A program made the translations under genes and the position numbers. Shown one piece after another: positions 6,243-14,675 of a stretch of 14,990 bases of DNA. The notes beneath the pieces are model-generated. The model searched no databases, was not told the DNA's origin, and was given only the letters and a program-made list of their open reading frames with translations. The stretch's first letter is position 1. Every line of letters starts with the position of its first letter. This DNA comes from Enteractinococcus helveticum (GTDB lineage Bacteria > Actinomycetota > Actinomycetes > Actinomycetales > Micrococcaceae). The stretch covers positions 1 through 14,990 of the forward strand of contig NZ_DYXC01000131.1 of NCBI RefSeq assembly GCF_020742345.1. Direction: 5' to 3'.

Positions 6243-7570
6243 CTACCTCTAACCCAATAGTTCCACAGGTCATTCTTGGCGCCCACTTTCCAGGCGTGAA
6301 CCACCACACCGTATGGTCCGATCCCAACTCGGGTAGCCACATTGATTTCGATTCCTTTGCGCGTTTCGCCCAGATCGCCGAGCGGGGCTTCTTCGACTTC
6401 CTGTTCCTTGCTGAAGGGTTGCGCTTGCGCGAACAACGCGGCAAAATCCATGACCTTGACGTCGTCGGTCGCCCCGATACTCTACCGGTGCTGGCCGCGA
6501 TCGCTTCGGTGACTCAACACCTAGGGCTGGTAGGCACGATTAATGCCACATTCAACGAGCCTTATGAACTGGCACGCCAATTTGCAACATTGGATCATCT
6601 GTCCAACGGGCGGGCCGCTTGGAACGTGGTGACCTCATCGGATGCTTTCACCGGAGAAAATTTCCGCCGTGGAGGCTACCTGGACCCTGCAGACCGGTAT
6701 GTACGTGCTGCAGAAACCCTCAACGCCGCCCGGGCGTTCTGGGATTCTTGGCCAGCACAAGATGCCGAAGCCGAAACGGTCCAGGTGCACACCAGTCAGT
6801 TTGATATTACCGGACGGTTCAATATTCCACAGTCCCCGCAGGGCCATCCGGTAATTTTCCAGGCAGGAGACTCAGCGGCCGGCCGGGACTTCGCGGCGGC
6901 AAATGCAGATGCGGTGTTTACCCGTCATGGCACTCCAGAGGCCGGGCGGGCCTTCTATCAGGACGTCAAAGCACGAGCCGTGGCAGCGGGTCGTAGCTCT
7001 GATGAACTCAAAGTTCTCCCAGGAGTCAGCGCGGTCATTGGTGACACTCATACCGAAGCTGAAGAACTAGCCGATCACATCCAAGCCCAACAGATCAGTG
7101 GACCAACTGCGATCCACTTATTAGAACAAATCTGGAACCGGGATCTCTCGGCTTACGATCCTGAAGGCCCCTTACCTGATATTGAACCTGAACTGGGGGA
7201 GACCACCATCATTCGGGGCAGGGCACGTTACATCGATGATCGCCAGAAAACGGTGGCTCACCTCAGGAAAGTCGCCGAAACGCAGCAGCTGAATCTGCGA
7301 CAAACCGTTATCGAAACTCAGGCCCGCCACTGGTACGTCGGAACCCCGGAATCTGTGGCAGACCAGCTCATCGACGCGGTCGCCACCGGTATTTGTGACG
7401 GCTTCATCCTGGTACCGCACATCACCCCGACAGGCTTGGAACCGTTCGTGGACAAAGTTGTTCCAATTCTGCAAGAACGCGGCGCACTGCGTACCGCATA
7501 CCCATCCCACTCCACCTTGCGCGACCTGATTGGTAGTGCTCAACCAGCACAGAAAGTCAGTATTTCATGA
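6239..7570 (+). CDS. NtaA/SnaA/DszA/YtnJ-family FMNH2-dependent monooxygenase
   Basis: A 443-residue protein with full-length similarity to the NtaA/SnaA/DszA family (TIGR03860-like), whose members include nitrilotriacetate, pristinamycin and dibenzothiophene-sulfone monooxygenases, as well as Bacillus YtnJ/CmoJ and YxeK of S-modified cysteine salvage. Seen motifs: ERGFFDFLFLAEGL (about 48-61), NEPYELARQFATLDHLSNGR (102-121) followed by AAWNVVTS, and IPQSPQGHPVIFQAGDS (about 196-212). The start ATG overlaps the previous stop (ATGA) and AAGGAG lies seven bases upstream, so the two LLM genes are likely translationally coupled. Placement next to a peptide-type importer and SAM riboswitch supports a C-S bond-cleaving role. 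A C-N substrate cannot be excluded. Confidence 0.88.
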   Translation: MTTSNPIVPQVILGAHFPGVNHHTVWSDPNSGSHIDFDSFARFAQIAERGFFDFLFLAEGLRLREQRGKIHDLDVVGRPDTLPVLAAIASVTQHLGLVGTINATFNEPYELARQFATLDHLSNGRAAWNVVTSSDAFTGENFRRGGYLDPADRYVRAAETLNAARAFWDSWPAQDAEAETVQVHTSQFDITGRFNIPQSPQGHPVIFQAGDSAAGRDFAAANADAVFTRHGTPEAGRAFYQDVKARAVAAGRSSDELKVLPGVSAVIGDTHTEAEELADHIQAQQISGPTAIHLLEQIWNRDLSAYDPEGPLPDIEPELGETTIIRGRARYIDDRQKTVAHLRKVAETQQLNLRQTVIETQARHWYVGTPESVADQLIDAVATGICDGFILVPHITPTGLEPFVDKVVPILQERGALRTAYPSHSTLRDLIGSAQPAQKVSIS

Positions 7571-9189
7571 AACACTTCAAGACCACACTCACCATCGTCA
7601 CCACAGCGGGGCTGCTAGCGCTGACCGCATGTGGCGGCACAACCTCGGCCAACGACTCCACTGTGGACCAGGCCGGGGAGCCAACCCCAGGTGGCACGCT
7701 GCGTTTTGCAGTGGGCTCAGATGCCGGATGCTTTGATCCACACCAAGTCGGCAGCAATGACTCGATCTATTCGGTCCGTACGATCGCCGATTCATTGACC
7801 GACCAGGACCCAGAAACCGGCGAAATCGTACCGTGGTTAGCCGAATCTTGGGAAATCAACGACGACGTCACCGAGTTTACGTTTACGCTCCAAGACGGTG
7901 TGACCTTCTCTGACGGGACACCACTGGACGCTGAAGCCGTGGCTGCCAATTTTGATGCCGTCGAAAACTTAGGCAGCCGCGCGGGGCTGACCACCGGGTA
8001 TTTACAAGACTATGAAGAAACCGAAATCCACGATGACTTGTCATTCACAGTGAAATTTTCGGAATCCAACGCCCAATTCTTACAAGCCTCCTCAACCCAC
8101 AGTTTGAGCATTTTGCACCCGGAATCGGTGACACTGGATGATGACACCCGCTGTGAAGGTGTTATCGGATCAGGCCCGTTCGTATTAGAAGAACATGTGC
8201 ACAACGATCACATCACGCTCAGTGCACGCGAAGACTACGATTGGGGATCATCATTGTGGTCCAACCAGTCGGCACCCTACCTCGAGGGCATCGAATTTTC
8301 TGTTGTGCCAGAATCAGGCGTCCGTGCCGGCTCACTGCAGTCTGGGCAAGTGGACGTCATCGGCAATATTGCGCCACAGGATCAGGCCGGCCTCGAGTCG
8401 GCCGGTGCTGAACTGTTATCCCGCACCAATCCCGGTATTGCTATGGGACTTCGGGTTAATCATGACAACGATCTCTTAGCAGATCAGGCAGTGCGTGAAG
8501 CACTCGCCATTGGTATCAACCGCGAGGAAATTGCCTCCACCGTGTACCCGGAAGGCACCCCAGCCGCCACCAGCATTCTGTCCGGCACCACCCCCGCCCA
8601 CAAGGATCTGTCCGACAGGCTGACCTATGACCCGCAACGCGCGGCACAACTTCTGGAAGAGGCAGGATTTGCGGAAAATAGCCAGGGCGTCTTGGAACGT
8701 GACGGCCAGCCGTTAGAACTGGATCTGCTGTGGTTCAACGTGGCCGCCACCAACTCGGCGGCTGTGGAGCTCATCCAGCAGCAGTTAGACCAAATCGGTG
8801 TGAAAATTAATCTTGAAGAAGGCCAAACGGCTGAATGGAACTCACGATTAATCGAAGGCAGCTTTGACCTGAACTGGTCCAATATCACTCGTGCCGACGG
8901 CGACATATTGCGCACTGAATACGATACCGACCTGGCCAATAACTCTCGTCTGACAGACACCGAAGAACTCAACGACCTGCTGCGTGAACAAGCGACAACT
9001 TTGGACAACGAGACTCGGACAGCACTGCTTGGAGAGGCTCAAGAGTATATTGTGTCCAACTACCTGACGATCCCGGTCATTGATCTGACTACAATCGTCT
9101 CCTCCAGGGCCGGAGTTCACGGTGTGCGCTTCGATTCGGGTGCCCGCGTTCACCTCAACGACGTCTGGATTCAGGACGCCGCATCATGA
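7567..9189 (+). CDS. ABC transporter substrate-binding lipoprotein, family 5 (Opp/Dpp type)
   Basis: A 540-residue extracytoplasmic binding protein. A signal peptide (residues 1-21, basic KHFK then a hydrophobic core) ends in lipobox LTAC with lipid-modified Cys22. The mature part opens with PTPGGTLRFAVGSDAGCFDPH, the usual family-5 start, and contains FSDGTPLDAEAVAANFDAV, typical of DppA/OppA/NikA proteins. It should capture the substrate outside the membrane and hand it to the permeases encoded next. Family 5 binds di- and oligopeptides, nickel chelates, glutathione and other small solutes, so the ligand cannot be named. In this operon a sulfur-bearing peptide-like or conjugated amino-acid compound is the natural guess. 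Its start overlaps the preceding LLM stop (ATGA), tying import and oxidation together. Confidence 0.9.
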   Translation: MKHFKTTLTIVTTAGLLALTACGGTTSANDSTVDQAGEPTPGGTLRFAVGSDAGCFDPHQVGSNDSIYSVRTIADSLTDQDPETGEIVPWLAESWEINDDVTEFTFTLQDGVTFSDGTPLDAEAVAANFDAVENLGSRAGLTTGYLQDYEETEIHDDLSFTVKFSESNAQFLQASSTHSLSILHPESVTLDDDTRCEGVIGSGPFVLEEHVHNDHITLSAREDYDWGSSLWSNQSAPYLEGIEFSVVPESGVRAGSLQSGQVDVIGNIAPQDQAGLESAGAELLSRTNPGIAMGLRVNHDNDLLADQAVREALAIGINREEIASTVYPEGTPAATSILSGTTPAHKDLSDRLTYDPQRAAQLLEEAGFAENSQGVLERDGQPLELDLLWFNVAATNSAAVELIQQQLDQIGVKINLEEGQTAEWNSRLIEGSFDLNWSNITRADGDILRTEYDTDLANNSRLTDTEELNDLLREQATTLDNETRTALLGEAQEYIVSNYLTIPVIDLTTIVSSRAGVHGVRFDSGARVHLNDVWIQDAAS

Positions 9190-10133
9190 CACGCTATCTG
9201 GCAATCCGCGTCTCACTGGCCCTGGGAGTGTTGTGGGCAGCCTATACCGTAGCATTTGTGGTGCTGTACCTCATTCCCGGCGACCCAGTCTCAGCCATGG
9301 CAGCCGGTGGCATGGACTCGGGCACGGTTTCGGAAGAGCGCCTCTGGGAATTGCGCGAAGAATACGGCTTCAACGATCCGTTCATCGTCCAATACTTCAA
9401 CCACCTGATGGCTGCAGCTACCGGCGATTTGGGCAATTCCGTACAGACCGGACAACCGGTAACCACCGCGATCGGTCAGGTCGTGGGCTCCACCGTCCAA
9501 TTGGCCTCGTTAGCGCTGCTCATTTCAGTGGTAGGAGGGGCAGGGATAGCCTTACTAGCAACCTATACTCGAGCCGCCTGGTTACAAAACTTTCTGCTGT
9601 CACTGCCCCCGATTGCCATCTCCTTGCCAACGTTTTGGGTGGGACTGTTGCTGATTCAACTCTTCAGCTTCCGGCTCGGGATCTTCCCAGCCATGGGGGA
9701 CGACGGTTTTCTCGCCCTCATCTTGCCGGCGGTCACCCTGTCCCTGCCCATCGGGTCCATGATCGCCCAAGTATTAGCACGTTCTGTCCAAGAAGCAATG
9801 TTGGAACCCTACGTGGTGACAGCACGAGCTAAAGGCATCACGCGTGCAACCGTGCATTTTGGCCATGTCCTGCGCAATGCTGCGCTGCCAGCATTGACTG
9901 TCGTCGGGCTGGTGGCCGGTAACCTACTGGCCGGATCAGTGGTAGTAGAAACGGTCTTCGCTCGCCCGGGCATCGGCCAACTGACCGTGACCGCCGTAAC
10001 CCTGCAGGATCTGCCAGTGGTGCTCGGCGTGGTCACCCTGGGAGCGGTTGTCTTCGTTACTGCAAACCTCTTGGTCGACCTAGTCTTACCCCTGGTGGAC
10101 CCAAGAGTCAGTATCGGTCACTCATACGCCTAA
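9186..10133 (+). CDS. ABC transporter permease, DppB/OppB type
   Basis: A 315-residue inner-membrane permease. It has one N-terminal membrane segment (about 10-30) followed by an external loop with IPGDP, then about five more segments (103-126, 140-160, 176-198, 235-256, 278-302). The cytoplasmic EAA-type coupling loop for the ATPase is visible as EPYVVTARAKGITR (207-220) followed by HVLRNAALPALTVVG. This layout is that of DppB/OppB/GsiC subunits. The start ATG overlaps the stop of the binding-protein gene by four bases. It should pair with the DppC-like subunit encoded 39 bases downstream. Confidence 0.9.
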   Translation: MTRYLAIRVSLALGVLWAAYTVAFVVLYLIPGDPVSAMAAGGMDSGTVSEERLWELREEYGFNDPFIVQYFNHLMAAATGDLGNSVQTGQPVTTAIGQVVGSTVQLASLALLISVVGGAGIALLATYTRAAWLQNFLLSLPPIAISLPTFWVGLLLIQLFSFRLGIFPAMGDDGFLALILPAVTLSLPIGSMIAQVLARSVQEAMLEPYVVTARAKGITRATVHFGHVLRNAALPALTVVGLVAGNLLAGSVVVETVFARPGIGQLTVTAVTLQDLPVVLGVVTLGAVVFVTANLLVDLVLPLVDPRVSIGHSYA

Positions 10134-10172
10134 CACCCACCAGGTTGTACACGTTACAGAAAGCATGCCGTT

Positions 10173-11105
10173 ATGACACAAACCATTGTGGACCCCCAAC
10201 ACACCGCGGAGCACTCCGAAACAACTCATCAATCACAGCATCACCAAGATGGCACGCCACCGCCGGTATCTCCTCCTGGCAGCTCAAAACATCAGCGACG
10301 CCGCAGCATAGTATCCCAACTCAGTCTGGGCCTGGCAATCACGTTTCTGACGCTGGTGGTGATAGCAGCATTTGCCCCCTTCGTCTTAGCACCAGGGGAC
10401 CCCTACGCTGGCGATCCCACCCAGGCGCTTCAGGCACCTGGTTCAGCCCACTGGTTCGGTACTGATCACCTGGGCCGCGACCTGTACACTCGTGTGGTCC
10501 ACGGCACGGCACTGTCGTTGCGCACGGCCTTAATTGCGGTGACTATCGCCCTAGTATCCGGCGGAATCTTCGGTTTGATGGCAGGCTTCTTGGGCGGTTG
10601 GGTGGACCAAACCGTCATGCGCATCGTTGATGTCCTGCTCGCAATTCCCTCACTGCTGGTGTCACTGGCACTGGTCTCTGCCCTGGGCTTTGGCTCCACC
10701 AACGTTGCCATTGCCGTAGCCATTGGCTCGGTCGCTACCTTCGCGCGGATCGCCAGGTCACAAAGTCTACGTATCTGCCAGGCCGCCTATGTCGAAGCTG
10801 CACGCTCCATGGGATCACGCTGGTATCGCACTCTGGCACGACACATCGTGCCAAACGCGATCGGGCCGATTATCGCACTGGCCGTCCTCGAATTCGGTGC
10901 GGCCATCCTGGCGGTATCAGCCTTGAGCTTCCTGGGCTACGGCGCACCCCGGCCCGCACCGGAATGGGGTTCGTTGGTTTCCGAAGGCCGCAATTATCTG
11001 GCCGCAGCCGGCTGGCTGACCACACTACCCGGCCTGATCATTGCCGCAACAGTACTATCCGTCAACCGGGTGGCCCGCACCTTCTCCACCTCGAAAGTGA
11101 AATAA
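10173..11105 (+). CDS. ABC transporter permease, DppC/OppC type
   Basis: A 310-residue permease that partners the DppB-like subunit. Diagnostic features are APGDPYAGD after the first membrane segment (about 48-72), the GTDHLGRDLYTRVVHG motif (97-111), and the ATPase-coupling loop EAARSMGSRWYRTLARHIVPN (208-228). The final segments carry LSFLGYG and PEWGSLVSEGR, typical of OppC/DppC. The first 45 residues are unusual: hydrophilic, rich in His, Gln and Pro (HHQDGTPPPVSPPG) and ending in QRRR before the membrane. A longer-than-usual N-terminal tail is common in actinobacterial homologues, so this is probably genuine. There is a 39-base gap after the previous gene and a weak AGAAAG ribosome site, but no terminator. 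Confidence 0.9.
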   Translation: MTQTIVDPQHTAEHSETTHQSQHHQDGTPPPVSPPGSSKHQRRRSIVSQLSLGLAITFLTLVVIAAFAPFVLAPGDPYAGDPTQALQAPGSAHWFGTDHLGRDLYTRVVHGTALSLRTALIAVTIALVSGGIFGLMAGFLGGWVDQTVMRIVDVLLAIPSLLVSLALVSALGFGSTNVAIAVAIGSVATFARIARSQSLRICQAAYVEAARSMGSRWYRTLARHIVPNAIGPIIALAVLEFGAAILAVSALSFLGYGAPRPAPEWGSLVSEGRNYLAAAGWLTTLPGLIIAATVLSVNRVARTFSTSKVK

Positions 11106-11107
11106 CC

Positions 11108-12757
11108 ATGACGACGACGCAGCCAACCACGCCACTGATTTCCGTAGACGGCCTCCACGCGCAGTATCACACAGCACGCGGTGCGGTGGATGCCCTGCGC
11201 GGCACCGACTTGGAAATCTACCCGGGACAATCCGTGGCACTGGTGGGGGAATCCGGTTCCGGCAAATCCACCTTATCCCACGCACTTATCGGACTCTTAG
11301 CCGATAACGCACAGCTAACCGGCGGTACCATCCGTTTCCGTGACACCGACATCACCCACCTCCCCGACAAGCACCTGCGTGAACTTCGCGGCTCACACAT
11401 CGGGCTGATCCCACAAGACCCGACCGTGAGCCTCAACCCCGTCTACACGATCGGCCATCAACTAGTTGAAGCCATTCGTGCACATAAAAAACTCCCCAAA
11501 GCCTCAGCCAAGGCCGAAGCACTCGAATTATTGGATCAGGCAGGCATCGATCGGCCTGCAACCCGATTCCACCAATACCCGCATGAACTGTCGGGCGGTA
11601 TGCGCCAACGCGTGCTGATCGCCATTGCGATCGCAGGTGAACCCGAATTATTGATCGCAGACGAACCCACCTCGGCACTAGACGCCACCGTGCAAAAACG
11701 CATCCTGGATCACCTGCAATCTCTGATTGCCTCCCGTGGGATTGCGATGCTGTTAGTAACTCACGATTTGGCGGTGGCCGCCGAACGCGCCGACCGCATG
11801 GTGGTCATGCATCACGGACGTGTCGTCGAAACCGGCCCGACGGCGGATATTTTGGCCAACCCCAAGGATGCGTACACCCGAGGCCTGCTGGCCGCAGCCC
11901 CCGCATTTAACGAGACCTGGCAGGCACCGGAACCATTGGCCGAAACCACCGAAACACTGCTGCGAGTAACTGACCTATACAAACAGTTCACGTTGCCGGG
12001 CGGTCGCGGCCGGCAAAAGCAGCGTATTGCAGCAGTCGATGGCCTGAGCTTCAACCTCCTCAAAGGCGAAACTTTAGCTTTGGTAGGGGAGTCTGGTTCG
12101 GGTAAATCCACCACCGCTCGGCTCGTGCTGGGACTCGAAAAGCCCGATGCTGGCAGCCTGACCTTCAATGGTGTTGACATCACCGGCCTGAAACGCAAAG
12201 CCTGGCGGGATCTGCGTCGTCGTGCTCAAATGATTTACCAAAACCCGTATGCTTCCCTCGACCCGCGCTTTAGTATTGAAGAACTCGTGACCGAACCGCT
12301 GGATGCTTTTGCCATCGGCACGCGAGCCCAACGCCGGGCCACGGCGGCCAGACTGCTTGACCGGGTGGCATTATCTGCGGACTTTTTGCAACGCAAACCG
12401 GCTGAGCTTTCGGGTGGACAACGCCAACGCGTAGCCATCGCCCGGGCACTGACCCTATCACCGGATCTGGTGGTCTGTGATGAACCTGTCTCAGCACTGG
12501 ATGTTTCCGTCCAGGCCCAAGTCCTGGAATTACTGGCCGAACTTCAAGCTGAATCAGAACTGACGTATCTGTTCATTACCCACGATTTGGCCGTGGTACG
12601 CCAGCTTGCGCACCGAGTTGCTGTGATGCAGCACGGCAAAATAGTTGAACAAGGCGCCACCCGGCAGATCTTTGATCACCCCACACACGATTACACCAAA
12701 CAACTCCTTGGTGCCATCTCTGGAACGAGCCTTGCAGAAGTCGTACCTGCACACTGA
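11108..12757 (+). CDS. Double-domain ABC transporter ATPase (DppD-DppF fusion type)
   Basis: This 549-residue protein has two complete nucleotide-binding domains in tandem and can energise the transporter alone. Domain 1: Walker A GESGSGKST (47-55), signature LSGGMRQ (161-167), Walker B LLIADEP (181-187), switch His219. Domain 2: Walker A GESGSGKST (327-335), signature LSGGQRQ (434-440), Walker B LVVCDEP (454-460), switch His492. Each domain carries the peptide-transporter features (QDP.VSLNP and QNPYASLDPR in the Q-loop; HDYT.QLL at the C-terminus). The start ATG at 11108 lies two bases after the permease stop. In-frame sequence upstream to 10964 overlaps the permease and is not homologous. 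All catalytic elements are present, so both sites look active. Confidence 0.92.
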   Translation: MTTTQPTTPLISVDGLHAQYHTARGAVDALRGTDLEIYPGQSVALVGESGSGKSTLSHALIGLLADNAQLTGGTIRFRDTDITHLPDKHLRELRGSHIGLIPQDPTVSLNPVYTIGHQLVEAIRAHKKLPKASAKAEALELLDQAGIDRPATRFHQYPHELSGGMRQRVLIAIAIAGEPELLIADEPTSALDATVQKRILDHLQSLIASRGIAMLLVTHDLAVAAERADRMVVMHHGRVVETGPTADILANPKDAYTRGLLAAAPAFNETWQAPEPLAETTETLLRVTDLYKQFTLPGGRGRQKQRIAAVDGLSFNLLKGETLALVGESGSGKSTTARLVLGLEKPDAGSLTFNGVDITGLKRKAWRDLRRRAQMIYQNPYASLDPRFSIEELVTEPLDAFAIGTRAQRRATAARLLDRVALSADFLQRKPAELSGGQRQRVAIARALTLSPDLVVCDEPVSALDVSVQAQVLELLAELQAESELTYLFITHDLAVVRQLAHRVAVMQHGKIVEQGATRQIFDHPTHDYTKQLLGAISGTSLAEVVPAH

Positions 12758-12775
12758 GCATGTGAAAGACCATTC

Positions 12776-13822
12776 ATGAAATTCTTATTACTCACTTTGA
12801 TCCCACACACCCCAAACCCGGTCACCGGTTCGAAACTATCCACCCGGGACCGCTTCCACCAGGTTGTAGACAATGCAATCCTTGCCGAAGAACTTGGCTA
12901 CGACGGATTCGCGGTCGGGGAGCGCCATGAAAGACCGTTCATCTCGTCTTCTCCACCGGTCGTACTGAGTCATATTGCAGCTAAAACACAACGCATTCGG
13001 CTCTTTACCGGCGTCACGACGTTGAGTTTGCTCGATCCGGTGCGCGCATTCGAAGACTACGCCACCTTAGACCACCTCGCTGATGGCCGTCTGGAGCTGA
13101 TGATAGGCAAGGGTAACGGCACCGCCCAACGAGACTTATTTGATATCACCGAAGACGAGCAGTGGGATCGCAACCGCGAATCCTATGAAGTATTCCATCA
13201 GTTGTGGCGCAATAATAAAATCACTTGGACGGGCACTATCCGCCCACCACTGCAAGATGCCGAAGTCTGGCCATTGCCCTATCAAAAACATCTGCGGGTC
13301 TGGCATGGTAGTGCCACTTCCACCCAATCTGTCGATCTAGCGGTGCGCTATGGCGAACCCATCTTCTCAGCCAATGTGACCCACCCCATTGAGCCCTATA
13401 AACATCTGGTGGACTACTACCGCCACCAATGGTCCGCCGCCGGGCACGACCCTTCCGAGGCCCTGGTTGGTGCAGGCTCTGCCGGATTCTTGGTTCGTCC
13501 CACATCGCAAGAAGCCAAAGCCCTTTATCAGCCGGTATTCGAAGCGCGCCACGCTCATTCCCAGATTTGGGAATCTTATGACGACTTCTTGGAGCGCAGC
13601 TCTGCGCTGGTCGGTAGCCCGGCTGAGATCAGCGAAAAGATCTTGCGCTACCACGAAGCCTTAGGCCACGAGGTCATGCACGCCAGCGCTGATGGAGAGG
13701 GACTCAACGAGGCGCAACACCGTGAAAGCCTAGAACTATTCCAGTCCGACGTCGCCCCGATTATCCGAGCGGCAGTACCCTCCCGCCCACTTGAGCCCGT
13801 ATTTTCACACGCAAAAGCATAG
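12776..13822 (+). CDS. LLM-class flavin-dependent oxidoreductase
   Basis: The last gene of the operon encodes a 348-residue luciferase-like oxidoreductase of another branch. Seen motifs: EELGYDGFAVGERHERPF (about 39-56), TQRIRLFTGVTTLSLLDP (about 71-88), YATLDHLADGRLELMIGKGNG (95-115) and, near the C-terminus, LVGSPAEISEKILRYHE. It lacks the SPQG.PV segment of the NtaA/SnaA group and resembles general LLM proteins like the alkanal-monooxygenase type. The start is ATG 12776 with GAAAG seven bases before it; the gap after the ATPase stop is only 18 bases, so it is co-transcribed. A downstream hairpin at 13869 ends the operon. It may act on a product of the two NtaA/SnaA-like enzymes or on a different sulfur compound. 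Cofactor (FMN or F420) is uncertain. Confidence 0.82.
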   Translation: MKFLLLTLIPHTPNPVTGSKLSTRDRFHQVVDNAILAEELGYDGFAVGERHERPFISSSPPVVLSHIAAKTQRIRLFTGVTTLSLLDPVRAFEDYATLDHLADGRLELMIGKGNGTAQRDLFDITEDEQWDRNRESYEVFHQLWRNNKITWTGTIRPPLQDAEVWPLPYQKHLRVWHGSATSTQSVDLAVRYGEPIFSANVTHPIEPYKHLVDYYRHQWSAAGHDPSEALVGAGSAGFLVRPTSQEAKALYQPVFEARHAHSQIWESYDDFLERSSALVGSPAEISEKILRYHEALGHEVMHASADGEGLNEAQHRESLELFQSDVAPIIRAAVPSRPLEPVFSHAKA

Positions 13823-13868
13823 AACCTCGGGGGAACAAAGCCTTCACTAACAACGGACCGTCAGAAAG

Positions 13869-13914
13869 ATAGCGGCTGGGACATTCTCTGAATCGAGAAT
13901 GTCCCAGCCGCTAT
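13869..13914. terminator. Convergent, probably bidirectional terminator
   Basis: A perfect 20-base-pair stem (13869-13888 with 13895-13914; TAGCGGCTGGGACATTCTC and its complement) closes a 6-base loop. On the minus strand it is followed by a T-rich run (TCTTTCT), on the plus strand by GTTGTGCTT. It sits between the rightward operon and the leftward metB-type cluster. Confidence 0.75.
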
Positions 13915-14050
13915 GTTGTGCTTGCATATCACGACGAGCTTGGTAACCATCCAGAATCATCGCGATGTGGAATTTCGCCCAGGAAAAGATCAATTGTAGA
14001 CGGCGACAAAACGCTAACCACACGCCCCGAGGAAATGAAGAGGGCAACAG
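13915..14050. other. Non-coding or decayed stretch
   Basis: No convincing intact gene is seen here. On the minus strand one frame reads GIAVALFISSGRVVSVLS and continues to a TGA at about 13938, with protein-like composition but no start and a TGA just upstream. This may be the out-of-frame tail of the gene begun at 14188. Confidence 0.35.
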
Positions 14051-14188
14051 CTATGCCTTTTCACCCACCTGAATCCAAGGGCTTCGGCAACCTCTCGGAT
14101 GTGGTGGTTCAACCCCTACAGCACACGCCGAGATAGCTCCCAGAATTCCATAGGCTCCTTTGGCGAATGCACCCGAGCTTGTAGTCAT
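14051..14188 (-). CDS. 45-residue ORF, possible remnant of a membrane protein gene
   Basis: The ATG at 14188 has a strong ribosome site (GGAAGGA four bases before). The product starts MTTSSGAFAKGAYGILGAI, continues SACAVGV as one hydrophobic helix, then changes abruptly to VEPPHPRGCRSPW and ends at a TAG. The well-formed start and the abrupt change suggest either a small membrane peptide or the head of a frameshifted gene whose tail lies in another frame at 13938-14040. It is 77 bases downstream of the AhpD-like gene on the same strand and could share its transcript. No family recognised. Confidence 0.35.
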   Translation of the reverse strand: MTTSSGAFAKGAYGILGAISACAVGVEPPHPRGCRSPWIQVGEKA

Positions 14189-14265
14189 ACTGTCCTTCCA
14201 ACAAATCGTAGAGTTGAACAGTGCCTACCGGAACATTCTCTGATTGGTATGTCGTAGAGCTAGTC

Positions 14266-14613
14266 TTAGTGTTGGTGGCGGTGGTCATCGGCTAATTGGA
14301 AGGCCACCCGTCCGTGTGTGAAGGCACCACCCGCACGGAGTGCTGCGGCAACCCAAGCTGCTTCAGCGATTTCTGTGTCGGTGGCACCGGCATTGACTGC
14401 ATTGGCAGTGTGCCCTTCAATACAGAACTCACACTGGGTCGTAAATGCCACCCCTAAAGCAATGAGTTCCAGATATTTCAGCGGAATTTCGCGGTCTTGG
14501 GAGAACACCGCATCATTGAATTCTCCCCACACTTTCAGGATGTCGGCAGTGTGCTGTTTATAGACCTTTCCATACTTTCGGGAGTCTGCTGTAAGTGTTT
14601 GGTTTTCAACCAC
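14266..14613 (-). CDS. Carboxymuconolactone decarboxylase/AhpD-like protein
   Basis: A 115-residue all-helical protein of the CMD/AhpD family. The redox motif CEFCIEGH gives Cys61, Cys64 and His68, with Glu49 in the preceding helix (YLELIALGVA), the set expected for AhpD-type disulfide or peroxide reductase chemistry. AGATDTEIAEAAWVAAALRAGGA follows as in family members. The start is a GTG at 14613 with AAAGGAA six bases before. The tail is histidine-rich (DDHRHQH), which might bind metal. It lies 62 bases downstream of the MetB-type gene on the same strand and may share its transcript. Family is clear; the physiological partner is not. Confidence 0.85.
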   Translation of the reverse strand: MVENQTLTADSRKYGKVYKQHTADILKVWGEFNDAVFSQDREIPLKYLELIALGVAFTTQCEFCIEGHTANAVNAGATDTEIAEAAWVAAALRAGGAFTHGRVAFQLADDHRHQH

Positions 14614-14675
14614 CGTGGGTTCCTTTCATATTCACTGATATTTTCATTAAATGAATCACAAAATGGGTGCTGGGT

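Noticed and set aside
10964..11107. In-frame upstream extension of the ABC ATPase
   Set aside because: It overlaps the well-supported permease end and has no ABC similarity.
13918..14136. Plus-strand open frame of 72 codons after the terminator
   Set aside because: No ribosome site, no recognisable motif and a composition unlike the real genes.
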